Of a stretch of DNA of 64,000 bases, positions 42,345 to 50,833 are shown in pieces; the stretch's first letter is position 1, and each line of letters starts with the position of its first letter. A program made the position numbers and the translations under genes. The notes beneath the pieces were generated by a model that was not told the DNA's origin, did not search any database, and worked only from the letters and a program-made list of their open reading frames with translations. Origin of the DNA: Lachnoclostridium sp. Marseille-P6806 (GTDB taxonomy: Bacteria > Bacillota > Clostridia > Lachnospirales > Lachnospiraceae). Where the stretch lies: the NCBI RefSeq assembly GCF_900625025.1, contig NZ_LR130576.1, forward strand, positions 1 to 64,000. The letters are read 5' to 3'.

Positions 42345-44065
42345 ATCCCGCCTTGCTGTATATGGTACAGCCTGGAGAACAGTCCGTTGCCTGCAAGAAG
42401 CTCTTCACCGGTGCCTTCCTCAACGATACGCCCTTTTTCCAGTACAACGATATGGTCTGCATGAAGAACTGTGCGCAGACGGTGTGCGATCATCAACACC
42501 GTTTTGTCGGCTACAAGCCGGTTAATTGCCTGCTGGACATATACTTCACTTTCAGGATCCAGAGAAGCCGTCGCTTCATCAAGGATTACGATTGGAGCGT
42601 CTTTCAGGAACGCCCTGGCAATGGAGATCCTCTGGCGCTCTCCTCCGGAGAGTGTTGCTCCGTTTTCGCCCAGCATGGTCTGGTATCCATCCGGAAGCTT
42701 TTCAATGAACTCGTCGCAGCGGGCCGTCTTCGCCGCGGCACGGACTTCTTCCTCGCTGGCGTCGGGCTTTCCGATGCGGATATTGGCCTCAACCGTATCA
42801 TTGAACAGGATGACATTCTGAAACACAAAAGCAAACTTCTTCATCAAATATTCCGGATCGAGTGTCTTTACCTCCGTGCCCCCAACTTTGACGCTCCCTC
42901 TCGTGGTATCCCAAAAGCGAGCTGCCAGCTGTGAGATCGTGCTCTTCCCGCTCCCCGACGGCCCCACCAGAGCGGTCACTTCTCCTTCACGGGCAATAAA
43001 ACTGACCTCTTTCAGAACCTCGTCATCATGATAGGAAAAACTTACATTTTCAAAGGAGACCGTGTTGCCGGGCATGAAAACCTCAGTATCGCCCGCCATA
43101 GGTTTGCTTTCCATAAGCTCGTGAAGCCTTTGGGTTGCCACGCGCAGGTATAGCAAATCCGGCAGCATGGACAGTACCGTCAGGATCGGACCGTAAATCC
43201 GGCTGGAAATCAACAAAAACATCAGGAACACAAGGAAATCAAGGCTACCCTTCGTAAGTAAAGTTACGCCGACGAAAGTAACAATACCGATCCCGCCGCG
43301 AAGCAGCATAGTGGACAGGGCAATAAAGACCCCGGAAACCAGTTCAACCCGGATCGCAACGCGGCGCTGCTCCGTAAATTCTTCATCCAGTTTTCTGAAT
43401 TTGTCGCCGCCGAGACTACAGGCCCTGATCACCTTGATCCCTTCCAGATACTCCTGGGACTGCTTTTCCGCATTCAAACGCGCTTCTACGTGGCGTCCAA
43501 AAAGCCGGTTCTGTGCTTTTCTGCTCAGAAACAGGACAAGCGTCGCCACCGGCAGCATGATAAATACGGCAAGTGCCATTCGCCAATCAAACACAGCGAG
43601 GATCGCGCACACGATCACGGAAGAAATCACGTTAGCAATGAGTTGCGGAACAATGTTGGACATGACCTGCTCGATATTGGTGCAGTCCGCCATGATGTTG
43701 GAAGAAAGCTCCGACAAGTCTTTCGCGTTAAAGAAACTCATGGGCAGGCTGCGCATCTTTTCCGCCACCTGAAGTCTTGTGGACTCCGAGTTTCCATAAG
43801 AGGAGACATAGGTTTTCCGATAGTCGTTTTTCGAGAAGAAAAAGATGACCACAAAGGCTGCAAGGCCGATTCCGAACATAAGCCACATTTTCTGCCAGGA
43901 AATAGTCTCACCGGCCAAGGGCGTCAGTGCCTCCGTGAACACCAGGATCGTGATTGAAAAAGGGATCATCAGCGAAAGGCTGGTCAGCAGGCAGGCTATA
44001 ATGGCACTGCGGAGGTTTTTTTCTCCCTGTTCATCCAGGAACAACATTGTTTTCAGTCTGTTCAT
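42341..44065 (-). CDS. ABC half-transporter (permease-ATPase fusion) 1
   Basis: A 574-residue exporter-fold protein. Six membrane helices fill the first 300 residues; the ATPase has GPSGSGKSTIS (Walker A), LSGGERQRISIARAF and VILDEATASLD. The start chosen is the ATG at 44065, seven bases after GGAGG and overlapping the stop of the preceding ABC gene. It probably pairs with that gene's product as a heterodimer. The substrate is unknown; similar pairs next to ECF modules are often called multidrug or siderophore-type. Confidence 0.88.
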   Translation of the reverse strand: MNRLKTMLFLDEQGEKNLRSAIIACLLTSLSLMIPFSITILVFTEALTPLAGETISWQKMWLMFGIGLAAFVVIFFFSKNDYRKTYVSSYGNSESTRLQVAEKMRSLPMSFFNAKDLSELSSNIMADCTNIEQVMSNIVPQLIANVISSVIVCAILAVFDWRMALAVFIMLPVATLVLFLSRKAQNRLFGRHVEARLNAEKQSQEYLEGIKVIRACSLGGDKFRKLDEEFTEQRRVAIRVELVSGVFIALSTMLLRGGIGIVTFVGVTLLTKGSLDFLVFLMFLLISSRIYGPILTVLSMLPDLLYLRVATQRLHELMESKPMAGDTEVFMPGNTVSFENVSFSYHDDEVLKEVSFIAREGEVTALVGPSGSGKSTISQLAARFWDTTRGSVKVGGTEVKTLDPEYLMKKFAFVFQNVILFNDTVEANIRIGKPDASEEEVRAAAKTARCDEFIEKLPDGYQTMLGENGATLSGGERQRISIARAFLKDAPIVILDEATASLDPESEVYVQQAINRLVADKTVLMIAHRLRTVLHADHIVVLEKGRIVEEGTGEELLAGNGLFSRLYHIQQGGI

Positions 44066-45864
44066 GCCATGACCTCCTTTCGGCCGACGCCCCAGGAGAG
44101 GGTCTGTGTATATCTCTTCCACATTTGCGTGTAAAGACCGTTTTCCTCTATCAGGCTTTGATGCGTGCCTGTTTCTGCAATCTTCCCGCTTTCCATGACC
44201 AGGATCATATCCGCATCTTTCACAGTTCCAAGACGGTGTGCGATCATGATAACCGTCTTTCCTTTCATAAGCCGTGCAAGGGCCGCCTGGATCATTTGCT
44301 CATTTTCCGGATCAGCGAATGCCGTCGCCTCATCCAGCACAAGAACCGGTGCATTTTTGATAATGGCGCGGGCAACAGAGATCCGCTGTGATTCTCCGCC
44401 CGAAAGATGGACGCCTTCTTCTCCCAAAACCGTGTCATATCCATTTGGCAGCCTTAGGACAAATTCGTCGCACATTGCCGCGCTTGCGGCCTGCCGGATT
44501 TCTTCGTCAGATGCGTCGGGGCGACCCATGCGGATGTTTTCTTTGATACTTTGATGGAAAAGATACACGTCCTGAAAGACAAAGCTTACCTGGCTCATCA
44601 ATTCAGCCTCTGTCATTTCGCGGATATCTACGCCACCGATTGAGATGCTGCCCTGGGAAACGTCCCAAAACCGCGGGATCAGGTGGGCGATCGTGCTCTT
44701 CCCGCCTCCGGATGACCCTACGATTGCCGTAACTTTTCCTTCCTGTGCCGTAAAGCTCACATCAGACAAGGCCATTGCTTCCGCCCCTTCATAGGAAAAA
44801 GAGACATTTCGGAAGGAAACTGCGGAATCAGCGGGTGTACCGGAATGTACTGCTTCCGTCAATTCCGGCAGTGCCATCATGGAATCAAAATTGGCCACGC
44901 CGCCTGCAATCCTCATGCTGGAGGAGGAAACATACATAAATTTATGAAGGACGGAAGCAATCGCCGGAACAAAAAGCAGATAAAACAGGAAACTCATCAC
45001 GAATCCCGGATAATCCGCGGTTCTGCTTCCGATGAGAATACCCACAGGCAAAATGAACAGATAGATGTTGTTGATGATCGCAGTAAACGCAGAGAGATAG
45101 TTTTCCCACTTCAGCGTGTAGGTAAGCGTGATTTTTGCATAGGAGCGGATCGCATCACACAGCTGGCGGAACGAGAGCGCCGTCTGCCCGAAAGCCTTCA
45201 GCACAGGCATCCCCCGCACATACTCTACGGAGGCTTCCGACATATCCGCCTCTCTTTTCTGCATTTGTTCTATTACCTCCGGGCCGGCAGCACCAATGGT
45301 CATCATCTGAATGGCGAACGCAAGGATCACCGCTATAAACGTAGCCAGACCAAAGCGCCAGTCGAACACGAACAATAGCACAAGCAGAACAATGGGAGCG
45401 GTAAAAGATGCCACCATATCCGGATAGGTATGGGCAAGAAACTGCTCCATCTTCTCAATATCTTGGTTGATTACCTTACGCAGACGCCCCGTTCCTATCG
45501 TCAGATGGAATCCGAGAGGGACTTTGGCCAGGTGTCTGGCATAAAGTGATTTCAATTCGTATTGCGTTGCAAAAGCGGCCAGATGTGCGCAGATAGAAGA
45601 AAGCAAAAAGCAGACGACATCGGCCGCGATGCCTGCCACTGCCAGCAGCCCGTAACCCGTGACCCGGCTGACATCCAGACCTGCAAAGTCCGGATAAACA
45701 GAAACCGTCTCTTTCACAACAAGATATACCGCAATATAGGGCACAAACGAGGCGACAGAAGCCAGTACCGCAAAGATCCCGCTGACTGTGAGCAATCCCT
45801 TATGGGCAGAGGCAAGCTCAAACAGTCTTGCCATTCCGCTTTTTCGCTTCTTTTCTTTTGCCAT
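44062..45864 (-). CDS. ABC half-transporter (permease-ATPase fusion) 2
   Basis: A 600-residue partner of the downstream gene. The membrane domain starts with KGLLTVSGIFAVLASVASFV; the ATPase has IVGSSGGGKSTIAHL, LSGGESQRISVARAI and VLVLDEATAFADPENE. The D-loop-like FADPEN differs from the usual SLDPE. It overlaps both neighbours, its start lying on the MptD gene's stop, so four genes form one tight operon. Confidence 0.88.
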   Translation of the reverse strand: MAKEKKRKSGMARLFELASAHKGLLTVSGIFAVLASVASFVPYIAVYLVVKETVSVYPDFAGLDVSRVTGYGLLAVAGIAADVVCFLLSSICAHLAAFATQYELKSLYARHLAKVPLGFHLTIGTGRLRKVINQDIEKMEQFLAHTYPDMVASFTAPIVLLVLLFVFDWRFGLATFIAVILAFAIQMMTIGAAGPEVIEQMQKREADMSEASVEYVRGMPVLKAFGQTALSFRQLCDAIRSYAKITLTYTLKWENYLSAFTAIINNIYLFILPVGILIGSRTADYPGFVMSFLFYLLFVPAIASVLHKFMYVSSSSMRIAGGVANFDSMMALPELTEAVHSGTPADSAVSFRNVSFSYEGAEAMALSDVSFTAQEGKVTAIVGSSGGGKSTIAHLIPRFWDVSQGSISIGGVDIREMTEAELMSQVSFVFQDVYLFHQSIKENIRMGRPDASDEEIRQAASAAMCDEFVLRLPNGYDTVLGEEGVHLSGGESQRISVARAIIKNAPVLVLDEATAFADPENEQMIQAALARLMKGKTVIMIAHRLGTVKDADMILVMESGKIAETGTHQSLIEENGLYTQMWKRYTQTLSWGVGRKEVMA

Positions 45865-46472
45865 TACCGGACCTCCTTTAACAGCCCTGCCTTTACAAAA
45901 TGCTTCTTAAAGAGCGCACGGGCGATCAGCGTCCCGACGAAAGCAGCAATAAAAGTGACGACAATGGCAAGCACCAGATAGGGGCCGCTGATAAACTCCA
46001 CCAGCTGCGCCATGAATTCGTTGTCTACACTGTTTGTCTCAGCCAGCTGGCGGTAGTACTCCTTCATCGTCAGCAGCGGGACGTAGGAGCCGATGGCCGT
46101 GGCAGTCATCAGGATTGCATAGCCGATGGATTCCCGCCCATACTTCTGATACTGTCCGCTTCGGGCGATCAGCTCGGCAATAAGCGCCCCAGCGATCACG
46201 GCCGCCAAAATCGGCCAGCCGCTGCCCATGACGAACATGACAAGCCCATACAGCACGCCGAAGATCGTGATCGCCCAGGGTTTCGAGGTCTTTGCGCGAA
46301 GCAGCATATAGACCGGCCCGGCAGCCAAAGCTCCGGCTGCCGTACCGAACGGCTGCGTGTAGATGGTGGTGCTCATCAACAGCATGCACACCATGAAAAG
46401 TACGATGAAGATCACTGTGAAAATACCGAGATTGATGAAATCCCGCCCCTTGAGAGTTGTGTTCTGATTCAT
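45864..46472 (-). CDS. MptD-family ECF transporter substrate-binding (S) component
   Basis: A 202-residue membrane protein with about five helices: FINLGIFTVIFIVLFMVCML, AAGALAAGPVYMLLRA, WPILAAVIAGALIAELIARS. It matches the MptD-type S component that captures a substrate for the energy-coupling module encoded next to it (EcfA fusion and EcfT). The substrate is unknown. Confidence 0.85.
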   Translation of the reverse strand: MNQNTTLKGRDFINLGIFTVIFIVLFMVCMLLMSTTIYTQPFGTAAGALAAGPVYMLLRAKTSKPWAITIFGVLYGLVMFVMGSGWPILAAVIAGALIAELIARSGQYQKYGRESIGYAILMTATAIGSYVPLLTMKEYYRQLAETNSVDNEFMAQLVEFISGPYLVLAIVVTFIAAFVGTLIARALFKKHFVKAGLLKEVR

Positions 46473-46502
46473 GGAAAATACCTGCCTTTCTGTTGTTTAG
46501 GT

Positions 46503-47894
46503 TTATCTTGCCAGGGAGATGATGCGTGTGCAGGCCATGTTCAAAAACTCATTGTCATGGGAGATCACAAGCACAGCCCGCTTGTCGTCGGCCAGCTTGT
46601 GAATCATTCCCGCAACACGCTGCATGTTCCTGTAGTCAAGCCCGCTTGTCGGCTCATCAAAAATGAGGAGCCTTGCCGGAGACAGGGCGGCAAGGGCGAT
46701 GCACAGCCTTTGCTTTTGTCCCCCAGACAGAGAAAGCGGATGCCTTTCCCTCATTTCTTCCAGATCCATATCCCGGAGCACTTCCGTAATAGTCGCATCC
46801 TGCGGTGCTTCCCTGTGAATGGTCAGCTTCAGCTCGTGCTCCACGCTGTCACTGAAAAGCTGGTAATTTGGGTCCTGCATGACAAGAAACGTACTTCGCT
46901 TTCGCAAAGAGGCCCTTGCCGGGACACCATTAAGCAATACGCTCCCGCTTTTTTCCTTCATCAGTCCGCAGACGATTCGTGCCAGCGTGGTCTTGCCAAA
47001 GCCATTTGGCTCAGTGATCCCAACGATTTCGCCCTCGGAAACGGTCAAATCAACATGATCAAAGATCACATTCTTCTTTCTTGCCACGGCGAGGCTTCGT
47101 ATGGCAAGCACAGGGGTCTGTGCCGGCAGGGGCGGCTCGGAAAGCTCCACTGTGGTATCGCGGATGGACCGGAGTCCCTTTTGATGAAGTGTCTCGTCCG
47201 TACACCCCTCCAATGTTTCCCACGGGTGGATTTCTGTAATCTTGCCCTGTTCCACAAGTGCTGCCCGATCCGCGACGCCCCGGAGATAATAGAGTCGGTG
47301 TTCTGAGATCAGGATCGTCTTTCCCATAGTTTTGAGCTTCAGGAGAGTATCCCGGAGCCGCCGGATCGCCTGCCGGTCCAGGTTGGCGGAGGGCTCGTCC
47401 AGCAGATATATTTCTGGAGATAAAGCGTAGATGCTGCCAAAAGCAATGCTCTGCTTTTCTCCGCCGGAGAGGGCAAAAATATCCCGGCCGCACAGCTTAT
47501 GTAATTGCAGCTCCCGCACTGTCTGATCATATCGGCGGTGCATCTCCGCATAAGCTACGCCGCTGTTTTCCATACCGAAGACCAGCTCGCTGTCCGTATC
47601 GGTATTGAAAAACTGTGTCCGGGGATTCTGGAAAACGGAGCCGACCATAGAGGAAAGCTCGTGCGGCTGTTTTTTGGCAATATCTTCTCCGTCAATAAAG
47701 ATGCTCCCGCTCAGCTCGCCGGGGTAAAAGTCCGGGATCAGGCCGTTGATCAGACGGGTGATAGTCGTCTTTCCGCAACCGGAGAGTCCAGTCAAAACCA
47801 TACATTCGCCCCTCTCAATGGTCAGCGATACATGGCGCACCGCCTGCTCTTTTGCTCCTTCATAGCGGAAGCTGACGTCCTTCAGTTCAATCAA
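46503..47894 (-). CDS. Fused ECF transporter ATPase (two ABC domains)
   Basis: A 463-residue tandem ATPase. Domain 1: GLSGCGKTT (Walker A near 36), LSGGEKQSIAF and YLLDEPSANLD. Domain 2: EPNGFGKTT near 295, LSGGQKQRLCIAL and LLIFDEPTSGLD. The second P-loop has Glu where Gly is usual (one-base change GGG to GAG). The TTG at 47894 overlaps the EcfT stop and gives the family N-terminus IELKDVSF; ATG 47912 is an alternative. It energises the MptD-type importer. Confidence 0.85.
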   Translation of the reverse strand: MIELKDVSFRYEGAKEQAVRHVSLTIERGECMVLTGLSGCGKTTITRLINGLIPDFYPGELSGSIFIDGEDIAKKQPHELSSMVGSVFQNPRTQFFNTDTDSELVFGMENSGVAYAEMHRRYDQTVRELQLHKLCGRDIFALSGGEKQSIAFGSIYALSPEIYLLDEPSANLDRQAIRRLRDTLLKLKTMGKTILISEHRLYYLRGVADRAALVEQGKITEIHPWETLEGCTDETLHQKGLRSIRDTTVELSEPPLPAQTPVLAIRSLAVARKKNVIFDHVDLTVSEGEIVGITEPNGFGKTTLARIVCGLMKEKSGSVLLNGVPARASLRKRSTFLVMQDPNYQLFSDSVEHELKLTIHREAPQDATITEVLRDMDLEEMRERHPLSLSGGQKQRLCIALAALSPARLLIFDEPTSGLDYRNMQRVAGMIHKLADDKRAVLVISHDNEFLNMACTRIISLAR

Positions 47895-48594
47895 CCCACC
47901 ACCCCCAACCATTCTCCCGCAGCCACAACACGCCGAAAAGCGCTGCGACAAACAGGATTGTGATCGCAATATCCAGCATCGTAACATGAAGCCGGACAAA
48001 AGCCGTCCTGGGCGCGGGATTGTCCAACCCGCGGGTGATGGAGGCTGCCGACAGCTCCTCTGCAATCGTGAAGGAACGGACCAGCAACGGCGTCATGAGC
48101 CCCTCAAACACAAGTGCAGGACGTCTGAGTACATTGGCGACGGATAGGTTGATCCCCCGCAGCGTCATGGCATCCCGGATGTGACCGAATTCTTCCTTTG
48201 CCGTTGGGAAAAACCGCATTGCTACGGCAAAAGTGATTACAAATCCCCTCGGAATGTGCAGGGCATATAAGCCGGTCACCATTTCGCTGACGGGCGTTGT
48301 TTTCATGAATGTCTGTCCATACAGCGCGATGGGCATGCACATACGGATGCACAGGACAATCATCAGGATCATGCCGCGAAGAAAGGTCGGCACATGCTTT
48401 GCCAACAGAATAAATGCGACAAGCACCAGATAGGTAATGATGTATTTCACTGTTTTCCTTCCCTGTCCCAAAAGAAAAGTCAGCAGGCAGACCAAAGAAA
48501 AGACAAGGCTTCCATAGAAAACATCTTTTGTGGAAAAAGCAATCACACTGATTGCTATTAAAATCAAAAACTTGCAGCGCACATCCAGTTTCAC
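47887..48594 (-). CDS. ECF transporter transmembrane coupling protein (EcfT/CbiQ)
   Basis: A 235-residue membrane protein. DVRCKFLILIAISVIAFSTK starts it, and the coupling motifs AMTLRGI and SITRGL (A-x-R-G type), which contact the ATPases, are visible. The GTG at 48594 lies seven bases after GGAGG and is preferred over the upstream TTG at 48651. First gene of the island's leftward operon. Confidence 0.87.
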   Translation of the reverse strand: MKLDVRCKFLILIAISVIAFSTKDVFYGSLVFSLVCLLTFLLGQGRKTVKYIITYLVLVAFILLAKHVPTFLRGMILMIVLCIRMCMPIALYGQTFMKTTPVSEMVTGLYALHIPRGFVITFAVAMRFFPTAKEEFGHIRDAMTLRGINLSVANVLRRPALVFEGLMTPLLVRSFTIAEELSAASITRGLDNPAPRTAFVRLHVTMLDIAITILFVAALFGVLWLRENGWGWWVD

Positions 48595-48628
48595 GCGACA
48601 GCCTCCCTTGTGTTTTCGGGCGTTGGAT

Positions 48629-48660
48629 AGTATAATATATTGAGTTAGCAATATCTAACT
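48629..48660. promoter_or_regulatory. Operator palindrome and -10 box between the ECF operon and its AraC gene
   Basis: AGTTAG (48643-48648) and CTAACT (48655-48660) form a perfect inverted repeat with a 6-base centre. On the minus strand TATACT (48629-48634) is a good -10 for the ECF operon, but the -35 position is poor and lies within the palindrome. This fits activator-dependent transcription, perhaps by the divergent AraC protein. Confidence 0.5.
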
Positions 48661-48763
48661 TGAATCATTGTAGAATACAAGGCACCTTTTCGCAACGGCT
48701 CGAACTGCCAAATGTCTTTTCCAAAAAGAAAAATGTCCAATAAAAAAATAAAGGAGATCTACC

Positions 48764-49717
48764 ATGTTTCAAACACTTCTGGATATGTGCTCCGACATGG
48801 GCATGGAGAAACACAATGAAAATAATCCATTTGATTGCGGCACCTATTTTCAGGGAGATGGCAACACCTCGAAAGGATATTTCTGGTGTCTGTCGCACGA
48901 CAGCCACTTTACCATCACAAAATGTGATTTCTATTTTTGCAAGGATACTGAGCTGACCATGCCGCATAACTCCCGGTACATTTCTCTGCGTCTGGAATAT
49001 GCAAAGCATCTCCCGCCCGGAAAGATCACAGCGTATCTGGAGGAAGCGGGCAACACGGTCAGCAGGCTCATGCCGGCGGGGAGCCGGGTCGCCTATACGG
49101 AAGTTCTCTATGATCCTGCCTTTTACAAGCGCCATTTAGGGACGATGTTTACCGCACAGAACGTGAATCCCCTTGAAATTCTGAAGCACATGGGCGGGGA
49201 GCATAACTGGTCCGGAGAAATGATGAATGTCCTCACGAAAATCAATCTTTGCAAGCTCAAAGGCATGGCGGCGGAGCTTTACTATGTAGCTGGGGCCTAT
49301 GCGCTCATGTCCGCGCTGATCGAGATGGGAAACGGGAGGCTGCCCAAGAAAAATACGGATTATGAAAATATCTTACATGTGATCCGTTATATAGACGAAC
49401 ACTATACAGAAGAAATCCGTCAGGATGAGCTGGTCCGTCTGGCAAGCATGAGCGCCACAAAGCTGAAAAGCCTATATCGACAATTCACCGGCAGTACCAT
49501 TACAGAGTACATTCTGGACAAAAAAGCGGACCACGCCTCACACTTGCTTGCAGACAGCGATTTAACGATTGAGGAAATTTCCAGGCAGGTTGGCTTTAAT
49601 ACAGTAGCGGGCTTTTCAACTTCCTTCAAAAAAAGAATGGGACTTTCGCCATCTGAATACAGAAAGAGGATCGAATTCAACTGTTTTATCAATCCTTCCG
49701 TGGACTCTTTTCGATAA
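48764..49717 (+). CDS. AraC-family regulator of the island cargo
   Basis: A 317-residue regulator. The C-terminal AraC domain has LVRLASMSATKLKSLYRQFT, then LTIEEISRQVGFNTVAGFST and FKKRMGLSPSEYRKRI. The N-terminal half shows no domain I can name. It starts seven bases after AAAGGAG. Divergent from the ECF/ABC operon, with a palindrome between, so it is the likely local regulator. Its 3' end abuts the CHAP-gene fragment. Confidence 0.87.
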   Translation: MFQTLLDMCSDMGMEKHNENNPFDCGTYFQGDGNTSKGYFWCLSHDSHFTITKCDFYFCKDTELTMPHNSRYISLRLEYAKHLPPGKITAYLEEAGNTVSRLMPAGSRVAYTEVLYDPAFYKRHLGTMFTAQNVNPLEILKHMGGEHNWSGEMMNVLTKINLCKLKGMAAELYYVAGAYALMSALIEMGNGRLPKKNTDYENILHVIRYIDEHYTEEIRQDELVRLASMSATKLKSLYRQFTGSTITEYILDKKADHASHLLADSDLTIEEISRQVGFNTVAGFSTSFKKRMGLSPSEYRKRIEFNCFINPSVDSFR

Positions 49718-49732
49718 AGAAGATTCTACAAT

Positions 49733-50160
49733 GCCCACATGGTCGGTTTCTCCATCTCCTTCCCCGTCGAAAAAGATGATCTGCCCCGCATCGGGAATGA
49801 AATCTCTCTCCTCCCATTGCCCGTGCTCTTTGAACCATTCTGCGCCGGGTACGCAGCCGGCAAATTTCGGAATCACGCCGGTATCAATGTAGCCGCACTC
49901 ATTGGCACACCAGGAAGCAAAACAGGCACACCATTCCACGCGCCCGGAAAATCCGTACCAGAACCAATACGGTTCTGCTATGTTGTCCTTTGTCTCCTTG
50001 ACGGCCTTCCGGCCTCGCTTGTCCAGCTGGTGCCCGGCCTCATGGAGTGCGGAGCCGGACAGGGCGGAAACACGATCCGTGGCGTATTCCTCCGGGGAGT
50101 CCTCCACACTGTAGTAGCCGTGCTCCGCCTTATCTTTCACACGCACATAGGCGTCTTTCA
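49733..50160 (-). pseudogene. CHAP-domain conjugation-type hydrolase fragment
   Basis: The frame contains MKDAYVRVKDKAEHGYYSVE, resembling the linker of mobile-element (CD1107-like) proteins, then the CHAP peptidase core EWCACFASWCANECGY (catalytic Cys) and GETDHVGIV (catalytic His). The protein ends where the AraC gene begins on the other strand; the frame runs on to 49616 only as antisense. The upstream end is joined to a DUF3991 fragment. Truncated at both ends and unlikely to be functional. Confidence 0.65.
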
Positions 50161-50360
50161 TAATCCAGAGCCGACCTGCCGCCAATCCCGTGGGAAAACC
50201 AGTACCACTTGCTGTTAGAGATTTTCAGGCTGTCATGCTCGCGAGTGCAGTAGGTATTCCCGCTAAAATGCACCAGCTCCTGCGGCCCATAATTTTGGAG
50301 ATAGGTCAGAAGATCCATCCGTTTGGCTTCACGTACCACCTCCGGTGCGATATAGGGCAT
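50130..50360 (-). pseudogene. DUF3991/toprim-protein N-terminal fragment
   Basis: RMDLLTYLQNYGPQELVHFS followed by NTYCTREHDSLKISNSKWYW and FSHGIGGRSALDY is the start of the DUF3991/toprim proteins of conjugative elements (zinc-finger-like part). It then changes abruptly to ERRLCACER and stops, exactly where the CHAP-protein frame appears. A deletion joining two genes is the simplest reading. It follows directly on the DUF3848 gene. The ATG at 50360 is used; GTG 50369 is possible. Confidence 0.65.
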
Positions 50361-50369
50361 CCCTTTCAC

Positions 50370-50708
50370 CTACCTTTCTTCCCGTTTGGAACGGATAAAG
50401 TCCTGCCGGAGGATGGCATTGGCTCGGCTCTCCATCGTTTCCCGCATATCCTCCATATGTTCGGTTTCCCGCTTTTCCCAGTCCTTGAATACATCCGCCA
50501 GCGGAGCAGGGGACTTAAGCAGTGCCTTCGCCTGTCCGTCGGACAGGTCGCCATACTCCAGGCACAGCAGGATGTCCTCCCGCATTACGTACTCGTAGGC
50601 ATGGTTCAGGATTTCTTTCGGCGTCTGCGAAAGAAGCCAGCTGCGGTAGTTCTCCTGCTCGGCAAACATCTTTTCGTAGAGCCTTGTGTTCAGTTCCTCG
50701 TTTGTCAT
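50370..50708 (-). CDS. DUF3848 mobile-element protein
   Basis: A 112-residue protein: MTNEELNTRLYEKMFAEQEN, then WLLSQTPKEILNHAYEYVMR and EDILLCLEYGDLSDGQAKAL match the DUF3848 pattern found in Clostridia conjugative elements. GGAGGTG lies seven bases before the ATG. Function unknown. It appears intact in a region of truncated genes. Confidence 0.75.
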   Translation of the reverse strand: MTNEELNTRLYEKMFAEQENYRSWLLSQTPKEILNHAYEYVMREDILLCLEYGDLSDGQAKALLKSPAPLADVFKDWEKRETEHMEDMRETMESRANAILRQDFIRSKREER

Positions 50709-50833
50709 TTGATCTCACCTCCGATCGGAAATAGAAAAAGTCGGATGCTCCTTTGTGGGGAAACACCCGGCTATGTAAAAACCGGCTGATTTCTGCTGAA
50801 ACCAATCGGTCTGAAGTCCAAATATGTGATTAT

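Noticed and set aside
49616-49732. C-terminal extension of the CHAP fragment
   Set aside because: It is antisense to the 3' end of the intact AraC gene; true CHAP similarity ends near 49735.
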